Shown here: in pieces, positions 1 through 64,000 of the stretch
Position numbering within the stretch: position 1 is the stretch's first letter
Layout of the letters: each line of letters opens with the position of its first letter
Origin: Oscheius onirici
Lineage: Eukaryota > Nematoda > Chromadorea > Rhabditida > Rhabditidae
Length of the DNA stretch: 64,000 nt
NCBI GenBank assembly: GCA_932521025.1
Contig: OW051473.1
Location: forward strand, 6,076,001 to 6,140,000
Direction of reading: 5' to 3'
Notes under the pieces: model-generated
Told to the model about the DNA's origin: nothing
What the model saw: the letters and a program-made list of their open reading frames with translations, nothing else
Database searches by the model: none
Translations under genes and position numbers: made by a program

Positions 1-3000
1 AGAAGAGAAGCGCCATCAGTTACGCGGATGATGAATCAAAAACTCACGACAGTCGATCGTTGTCAATGTAGACGCGGACGCGAAAGTAGAGCACCAAGAT
101 GGGTCGGTTCTCCGTGCTTCGATTGTGCTGAAAAACAAACAATTAAACGTAACAAACTATCGAAACACACTACACATCTATCAAATACTAAACGGGAGTG
201 CCCTTTCAAGACCTTGGGTCTCAAGTAGTAACAACCATACGATATAGGTCCGACGGATTTCTAATGTGCGCGTAATAACATTAAGTGTGTCAGCAGCAAT
301 TGCCGTACTGAGATCACATCAAAACAGTCTTACCCAATTGGCGAATCTTGGCTGTTTAGGAGCATATTTTACAATCTTCTGGGCGGGGTCCAGAAAAAAG
401 TACTCGTGTCGAGGTTGATCGTTGCCTGGAAAACAGAATTTGTACTCTAAGTAGTAAAAGACAGACCTATGCCTTCTGTGGGTTGTCGTAAAGCGAGGCC
501 GAAGAGCTTATCTTCGGCTATCTCTAGTATTTCGCCGCATTTCCATAGCACGTGATGAACTCTCGTTTTTTGCTTAAAAACAATCGTATAATTATAAGCG
601 GTGAATCATACATTTACAGCTATTACGAGGCTTTCTTTGGACAACGTCTGCACAGTCACGTAGCATTGTCCCGGTCTGACACTGTGCACCGATGGTAGGA
701 ACACTGCCGGGCCTGAAATTGAAGTATTATTGTGAAATATTGAATAAAACCTGTGCTACTGCTGCTCGACGGCTGTTGCAGATGGTGTGGTAGTCGCGAA
801 CTACCGGCCGCCAACGACCTACTCGAGCTCGGCGTCGAGCAGGACGAGTCCATTACCTGAAAAACACTGTCTGTCAATTTTTTGCGAAGAAATTCTGTTA
901 ATCTCGTCCAACAATTGAAGAAAAGATTAATGTTCTGCCCCAAAAACTAAGAATGGAATGCAGTTGCTGATAACAAAGACAGGATTACATGAACAAAGAG
1001 AACTTTTTTGAGAGGTGGTTGCAGGCGTTCAAACGCTCTTTTTGCCGACCTAACAACGGTAGCAGGATACGCTGCGCAGTGTCGCACGTAGTTTCTTGCA
1101 CAAACAAGAGAGCTGATAGCAAATCTTGACCGCTTGTGTGCTTCATGCTGGAATTAACAAATGGGGAGATGAATTCAAATTCTTTGGACAATCGGCAAGT
1201 GGAAATGTAAACAGGAGGTGTTTTGGAAAATAATATGACGCGTAGAAAATGAGTAAAAGAGAAGGCCGAGTAAGGCCGCGCTAAGCCGCGAAAGGCCGCG
1301 AATGGCGAGGACAACCTGCGCTGCTGAAACACTTGCACGGTTGTGATACCGCTACCTTTCCAGGAAAAAAACATTTCAAAGATCTTTTTCGAAGAGTCTG
1401 GCCAGGAATGCCAGAACAAAGGGCAACTGATAAACACTTGGACTCATAAATTGGAAAGAAAATTATTGATGAAAGAGAGAATACACTGATCAGATGGGGG
1501 CAACTGATATTAGGAGCAGATAACAGCTTGTTCACCTTCGGCTTTGGGCAGTCTTAGGAGAAAAAAGACATGAAGTCAATAGAGATAAATGGCGGCCGAT
1601 GGCTTCTGTTGGCTGATACCAGTAAGACAACAACTTCTGTTTTCGTTTTCTATGAGCTTTGATGCGCAAAAGGGAGTGAGAGAAACTGACAATCGGTATA
1701 GTGGATGTTGTTCGCAGACGAATAGATTCAGCGTGAGCTTGACAAAAACACGAAAAGAGTATACTGTAATTTTTCCATACATTTAAAGGACGACAATGCA
1801 AGGAATGTGAAGTAGACGCGCTGTCAACGGACGATGACGCGTTTGGCGGCGTGAAGCGAAAGAAGAGGGAAAGTAGACATATAAAGGACACTGTCTAGTA
1901 GTATTGGAATGTACCTGTGGACATTTGGGATCAATTATCTTCAGGTTAAAGACGTCATCGCGGAAGCCAAATAAACACTTCCTATCTTTAAACTAACGCT
2001 GAGCGTTTCAAAAAGTTGCAAAACCATTTTTCTGAATCAGCTGTTATCAGGTGGAAGACGGGGCACCCCCACGAATTATTACTCTCGAAGACGTCTGTCT
2101 CGTGTAGTTCTGACTCACCTATCGCTGAGGGGGTGTAATCTTGAACATTTGTACAATAATGTCCAAGGTTTCAGTCAAAATATTTAGATCTTTTTGACCA
2201 ATAGATCCGTAGGTAACAACCGGGGAAAAGAAGGCGACCGAATTGCGATATAACCGTTTCGGCTGATGACTCGCTCAAGGACACACAGGGAAGATTATTG
2301 ATCCCTGACCACCGGACGCCGTACAAGCTGTTTCTAGTGGTCAGCAGCATAACCCAGTTCGGGTAGCTGTTTCCTGTCTTAGACCTGCTGGGTTACAATT
2401 TCCAAAAGGTCAATTCAAAAAGTGTAACTACCCACACTAAAGCTGTTCGGCCATTGTCGTAGCTGGTCATTTTGATAGTAACAGGAATAGAATCGAGCCT
2501 GAGAAGGCAATAATTTGCTCATAAGACCGCTCATTCTGACGTTTTTGACGAATCGGCAACATTTATAACCAATGGAAAATAAGGGTGGAATATTAACAAT
2601 GTTCTTTCCCCAGTTCGGGGTGTTGATGACAGGAAATTAAAGTCAATTTCATTGAAAACGAAGTGAGAAAAAAAATAGCAGAGTAACGCCTACCAATTTC
2701 ACGACCGTGTAATGGGATCCAAGCTTGAGCCATAAATATAAGAAAGCTGCACTTGGTCGGAAATTGAATATAGAGAAAGTGTAAAAGTCGCTCCTCGGAT
2801 TTATACAGGAAGCTGAAAACGTCTACGGAACCGGCCAGTCAGCTAGCTGGTTTTTCGCGCCGCCGACCACATCTGATAAGCGAAAAAGTCACATGTAGCT
2901 GTTTGCACATTTAATTACCATGTAAAACAAGAGATGCATCTTTAATTGGATAAATCCAGTTTTTAAACGAGGCGAGGATTGCTATCTTTTGATCGCAAAA

Positions 3001-5893
3001 AGTCGAAAGACAACACGCGCTGGGCCCCAGTAACCGAAGAAAATAGAATTATGAGGTCTGCGGAGTGTAAGGCGAGAGAAATGAGAGAAACACATTCTGC
3101 TTCACGGTAAAGTCTAGCGCGTGATGCCAAGAAGGTTTCCAACTTAGGTGACAGAAGAGGGCGACAAACAGCGCCGGAATTCGTCACATAATCAGTGGAA
3201 AGTGCGGTCACAATTGATGATATGGAAGCAGGGGAACCGGTATACCTGGCAGGCCATCGGTAAGTGATACGGCCGCACGGAAACCAAAGGAAACCGCACA
3301 TACACAATGGGGCGCAAGCGCGAGTTGAAATTCCGCGCTCTTACTGACAAAAAGGTCTCTCGGGTCCAAAAAGTTGTCAAATTGACGGCAATTAGACCTT
3401 TGCTTATCATGGCGCTGGTTGATAAATGCTCCCTTTAGAGTCTCCAGTTACATTCTTGCGGACCAAAAAGATTCAGAGAATACTTTACTATCGAAAAGGT
3501 CTGAATAATAGCCACGAGACAGAACTATTTGCCGAAAAAAGTTGAATCATCTGATCAATGCGATATAGGGTGGTTTTTCAGCGACGGAAACAAAACACTG
3601 TCCGAGAACTGGCACTACTAGGCGTGACAATCGTGCCGAATTCCGCTAATTCCCTAGGAGATAAGGCGGCACTATAGCCAAGGTCGTCATTTACGATCGT
3701 CGACTGTCACGAGCACCTCCATATAATCACGCATAATTATTGTGAGACTGATTTGGTTTTAGATTACTATATTGTACGGTTGTCATTAGAATTGGGTTCT
3801 CTCGTCTTGCTGTAGGGCTAATTAATGCTAATCTCGCGTTCATGACCATGACGATTTCTGTTTGACTTGCGGCCTACACACAGCGCCAGGTATAATGAGC
3901 AAGCCACGAATTTTCATCTTCTAAACAGTAAACCATAATGCATCATTTTCTGTATAATTGGTACAAAAGTACACCGTGTATTTTTAAATAAAGGACGGAT
4001 AACGGGAAACAAATAAATTTCTTAACAGCATCAGCAACATACGGCCGTTATACAAGTGAAGCAATATTTCGTTATAAAATTAAATCAAAAGAGGTGGCTA
4101 AAAGTCATGCTCGTGCCAAAGTGTGTATGATTCATTTGATACTGGACGGTATACGCTAATATTTGCATATCGAAAGCTCACAAGTGATAGAAAAATATAA
4201 CGTCATTGTATAGCTGATTGGGAAAGGTGTGAAGAGTTGACCTTCTAAGGAAAACAGATTGAGCGTCTGTTCTGCGCAAACCCAAAATAGGGTCTAAGCA
4301 GAAAAGCTGACTCACAAAAAGAGGCACCGAAAGAGCAAACGGTCGAGTCTTGAGTGGAACACAGCGGAAGCATTGCACTGATCAGACACTATTTGCACGG
4401 ATACGCATTCTTTAAAAAAGTCGCAAAGAGAAAGAATCGGATGTTCAATTAGTGAAAAAGCCTGATCACAAGCTATGATCTTGTCACTTTTTTTGCCGAG
4501 ACAAGTGTAACATTGACAGTTTTTTTTCTTTGGCCCGTCAAGACAGACAAATCGCAGTTTGCCGTGCGAGGCCCCTATCCTATCGCGTTTTTGGGGTGAC
4601 ACGATCTAGCGCACGGATTTCCCTACTTCTGGAAGGTTGTTTATCGCTATGGGATGTCTTCGCGATAAACAAACATGCGCATCTAGTAACTGGCAACACG
4701 CCAACCTTGCACGACGCCCGTCCTTGCCCTTGCGCGAATTCTTTGCATTCCACCTTAAGGGCAAAACGGAAAGAAGCACATGTGTCACTATTTTTTCAAA
4801 CCTAATTGTTCTAGTCCCGATCGTTACGACAGAACATTCCAATGTACTGATGCTGCGTCAACAAAAGTCGGAAAAGCTCATAAGCAAACTGACGCAAAAT
4901 TTCTCCTCTGATTAATGACTTTAACCTTAAAATGGGAAAAGGCCTGAGGAGTTTTTTATAGTTTCTAGAACAAAAAAGTATAAGTGTGTATCTGGCTAAT
5001 GTAGGAGAATAAAGCACAAGTCAGAAAGATGCTAGTTGCATATAAAAAATTGTAGACGGAGGTAAGAGGTCAGAGACGACTATGTTTCTATCAGAGGTCT
5101 CACAATCGCGGTGCTCGCTCACCGGGGCAGACACACGGCACTGTCGCGCAGCGCGTTGTTGGCATAGCTTAGATCTTTATCTTTCAAAAGATGGCTGCTA
5201 AACTGACACATTAGGCCATGGCGTAAGCGGAAATCTAGATCATGTTGTAAGGAGAAGAGGGGAGATGAATTCAAACTTTGACAAAACGGGCTTTTGAAGG
5301 ACGTTGAAATGAAAATATTGTGATTTCCAGCTTGCACCTTAAAACAACATGGGAGAGTAATCACACGACATAATTTTCTTTCTAACTGTTTTCGATCCAG
5401 AGCTTAATTGCAACAGTTGCAGATTAATGTGTGATCAGGTATGGGATGTTCTCCGGTAGGCATATATGCCGTTGACATTGCAGAGGTCAGGGCAAGTACG
5501 GCCGAAATATTTACCATCAGGTCGCGAAAGAAACGCTGTTGCAAATTCTAGCCAGGAACAAGATTCTATTTAAAAATAAGGAAAAGGAAATGAGGACAGA
5601 GGTTGTGACGCTGATACACGTGAGAGAAGTCTTCGGAAGAAACGTGTGACGCCACAGAACTGTAAGAAGGAGATCGATAGGTTTGCGGGATACGCAGACG
5701 AGAAAGGAATGTGTAGCGGCCAAGATAAGGGGAGGCGCCGAGCGGGCAAAAGAACCTCGAAATAGTGTAAGTCTAACGTGGCAGAGGGATTTAAGTAACA
5801 AAACAAAAAAGTAAGGACGCATAGTGTATAAACTTATTTTAACAAGTAATTTCGATGGAAATTGATAATGACTATTTTTGGTCTTTTCTTTAG
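1..5893. other. Intergenic stretch without a supportable gene
   Basis: I find only short open frames here, with no recognisable domain, no consistent exon phase chain and amino-acid compositions that look non-coding. No tRNA-like T-arm, rRNA or transposase was seen. The right-hand end probably contains the promoter and 5' region of the nuclear receptor that starts near 6 kb. Single exons of a poorly conserved gene or a non-coding RNA cannot be excluded by eye. Confidence 0.5.
1261..1310. repeat. Degenerate 10-bp tandem repeat (about five copies)
   Basis: Five consecutive 10-mers are variants of aaggccgcg with one flanking base (gaaggccgag, taaggccgcg, ctaagccgcg, aaaggccgcg, aatggcgagg). The segment is GC-rich against its surroundings. 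No function can be inferred. Confidence 0.55.
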
Positions 5894-6037
5894 AATATGC
5901 AGATGAAAACTGGGAGGTTTTCAAACAACACAGTTGTTGACTCTTTCATATGCAACCTACCCTCTTATCAGCGTTATCTTCTTCAGCGCAGAGACTCCAA
6001 TCGACTACTCTGTTTTCTGTTACCCCTGTTCTTTTGG

Positions 6038-7765
6038 ATGACTTCACAACCTATAGCAGAAGTGGACGCCGTCTGCCAAGTTTGTGGTGATACCTCAGAT
6101 GGACTTCATTTTGGCTCACATTCTTGTCGGTACCGCAAAAAAGATTGACGTTATCGTAGATTCAATTTCAGGGCTTGTGCCGCTTTCTTTCGAAGAACTG
6201 TAACACTTCAGCTCGAGTACATTTGTAGAGGCAAGGAAGAATGCGCTATTCAGAAAGGTGAGTCAAAACAAAAAACAGGTCAAAAACAAACTTTAGCAGC
6301 AAGAAACACATGCCGAGCTTGTAGGTATACGAAATGTCTAGTTGTCGGAATGAAAGAATCAGGTACGCTTTGATTAAAACCTCATTTTTTCAATTGTTCA
6401 GCCGTTCAGCTTTCTCGAGATGGGTTAACTAATGTAAAGAGACGCAGCACGCCACCAGCTAAGGTACTTTATGTTCAAATCTGTTTTAATAAGATTTAGC
6501 CAGCACCGTCGAAAAAAACAGTAACACAACCAAATTTGGAATTTGCTACTTTTTGTCCTAACTTAAATTTGCCATTTAATGCCTTACCACAACCAGTAAG
6601 TTTCTATTCGTCTTGAATATAACTTTCTAGGTTCCTATCTTTCCTAGCGCATTCGCTATTGTGAATGAAATTCCAAGTCAAATGTTGTTATTGCCCAGAA
6701 TGCATCAAGGCTAGTTTGAAAGTGTATGAGAATCAAAGGAAACAATAGGTTATCTCCATTTTTTAACGGTGCGAAGGGCCACACACTCGCTGGTGGAAAC
6801 GGACAACATAATCGAGTTGTTTAAGAAGAATGAAACGGTAGGTGAATGATAAAGAGACCATTGGCAAGGAATTCCAGTTACAGCTACGGCCTTCCAAGTT
6901 TGATAGGGCGAAACGCGTATGCCAACTGGAAGCCCATCTGGTCACAGACATAGTGAACACCTATTTCCAGCCGTTCAGCGACTTACCGTACACAGAAAAG
7001 GTGTGACATAACCCGGGCGAACGGACGAAGTGTGAGCGTGAAAATGATTTAAGATTCTTCTCTTCAAAAACTTTTTCTGTTATTTATCACACACCGACAG
7101 AGCCTACCAATCATATAAGACTTTCGGTCACGATGAAGGTGCGACCAAAAATGGGTGGCTAAAAGAGTTTTAGCCAACTCTTGTCTCCTTATGCCAGATG
7201 GAGGATATATAAAAAGCGACGACCTTGAAAGCTTCTACCGAGATGCTGAAGGGGTACACAGTACGCCAGAAGAAGCAGCAAAGTAGGCGTTATGTGATTC
7301 CGTACTCAGGTTTTTCAGGATTTTCCGACCCGCAATGGAGTATATTCTAAACGTCATAATAGCTCACATGAGAAAAATGGGAATAACAGACTATGAATAT
7401 GTTGCTTTATTGGCATTTTTCCTTTGGAATGACGGTTTGTTTCAATTTCCCTAACTATTAATTCTAATTTTAGCTTGCTCTGGTATATCAAATGCAACTT
7501 TGGATGTTATTAATAAAACCCATGATGTTGTTTTATCAGATCTTCACATTCATTACAGACAACTGGGCTTAGAAAATGGCGGAATAACAAGAAGAACCGG
7601 TGAACTAATGCTACTTTTACCAAAATTGACGGTTTGTACTTATTAAATCTTGTAAATCTAATATTTTAGAAGTGTGTGCTAATGTTACGAGAGAACTCTG
7701 AGCTTGCTGAGCTTTTTGACATTTTTGAAGCAGATGTCTGTTGTAAAAGCTTCAAATGCGAATAA
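6038..7765 (+). CDS. Nuclear hormone receptor, nematode supplementary type (13 exons)
   Basis: This encodes a ligand-regulated transcription factor with an N-terminal zinc-finger DNA-binding domain and a C-terminal ligand-binding domain. My exons are 6038-6129, 6172-6257, 6297-6362, 6402-6463, 6500-6595, 6631-6709, 6749-6837, 6878-7000, 7054-7138, 7174-7282, 7319-7434, 7474-7631 and 7670-7765; phases join throughout. Finger 1 is C-x2-C-x13-C-x2-C, ending in the P-box CRACAAFFRR typical of expanded nematode NHRs. Finger 2 is C-x5-C-x9-C-x2-C. The ligand domain has recognisable pieces such as RAYQSYKTFG and CLLMPDGGYIKS. The intron 6710-6748 needs a GC donor. An in-frame ATG at 5897, just after a TTTCTTTAG acceptor, could extend the N-terminus by 47 residues or mark trans-splicing; I chose 6038 because the extension looks non-coding. 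The gene converges on the titin 3' end. The subfamily member cannot be named. Confidence 0.85.
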
Positions 7766-7786
7766 TAGAATCTCTTTATAAAATTG

Positions 7787-7792
7787 AATAAA
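7787..7792 (+). terminator. Poly(A) signal of the nuclear receptor
   Basis: An AATAAA hexamer lies 22 nt after the receptor stop codon, in a run of A-rich sequence, so the 3' UTR appears very short. Confidence 0.65.
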
Positions 7793-7891
7793 AAACGACA
7801 TAATAACTGTATATCGAACTGAAAGATGTCCTTCCGGGCCAGTGGAAAGACAATTTTGAAGGCGATAGTATCTAAACTACCCAGAGACTAT

Positions 7892-64000
<56,109 letters not shown>

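Noticed and set aside
985-1891. Overlapping minus-strand open frames of 60-150 codons
   Set aside because: They contain no recognisable motif, have atypical composition for this genome's genes and overlap one another in different frames.
2350-2395. Inverted repeat TAACCCAG/CTGGGTTA
   Set aside because: It is an eight-base stem with a loop of about 30 nt and no nearby coding or element context; expected by chance at this scale.

Overview
The window looks like nuclear DNA of a nematode. Three things suggest this: a supplementary-type nuclear hormone receptor with the P-box CRACAAFFRR, a giant invertebrate titin with a twitchin-like kinase most similar in layout to nematode TTN-1, and very short introns (mostly 34-47 nt) with TTTCAG or TTTTAG acceptors. 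I cannot name the species from sequence alone. All exon boundaries given here were derived by hand from splice signals, reading phase and domain continuity.

Layout: 1-5.9 kb holds no gene I can support. A 13-exon nuclear hormone receptor lies on the + strand (6038-7765). It converges on the 3' end of one enormous minus-strand gene, a ttn-1-like titin, which fills everything from about 8.2 kb (perhaps 7.9 kb) to the window edge at 64000 and whose 5' end is not in the window. Read in its own direction (high to low coordinates) the titin shows: a giant exon, at least 14.7 kb long, of Lys/Glu repeats; short charged linkers; an Ig; a 5.5-kb exon with Ig-Fn3, a second Lys/Glu array, then Ig-Ig-Fn3; a 3.3-kb exon of about twenty Y-[AS]-E repeats; three Igs; a 2.7-kb exon with Lys/Glu-rich spacer and three Igs; three Fn3; four Igs, two Fn3 and another charged linker; Ig-Ig-Fn3-Fn3-Ig-Ig-Fn3; a protein kinase with N- and C-terminal regulatory segments; and about 20 further Ig domains with a single Fn3. 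Roughly 13,000 codons are visible.

A complete voltage-gated potassium channel gene (+ strand, 24603-27191, 532 residues, eight exons) sits inside an 8.56-kb titin intron that splits one Ig domain. In muscle the titin would act as a sarcomeric scaffold and spring with a mechanosensitive-type kinase. The channel and receptor are separate genes that share only position with it.

The most unusual feature is the set of repeat arrays. A 20-residue unit and an 8-residue unit alternate for more than 14 kb in one exon, degenerate copies of the same unit occur in a second titin exon, and a third exon carries a 5-residue-period relative. Together these give about 18 kb of purine-rich coding strand with higher-order and near-identical duplicated blocks, and suggest recent, continuing expansion of a highly charged, probably helical spring or spacer.
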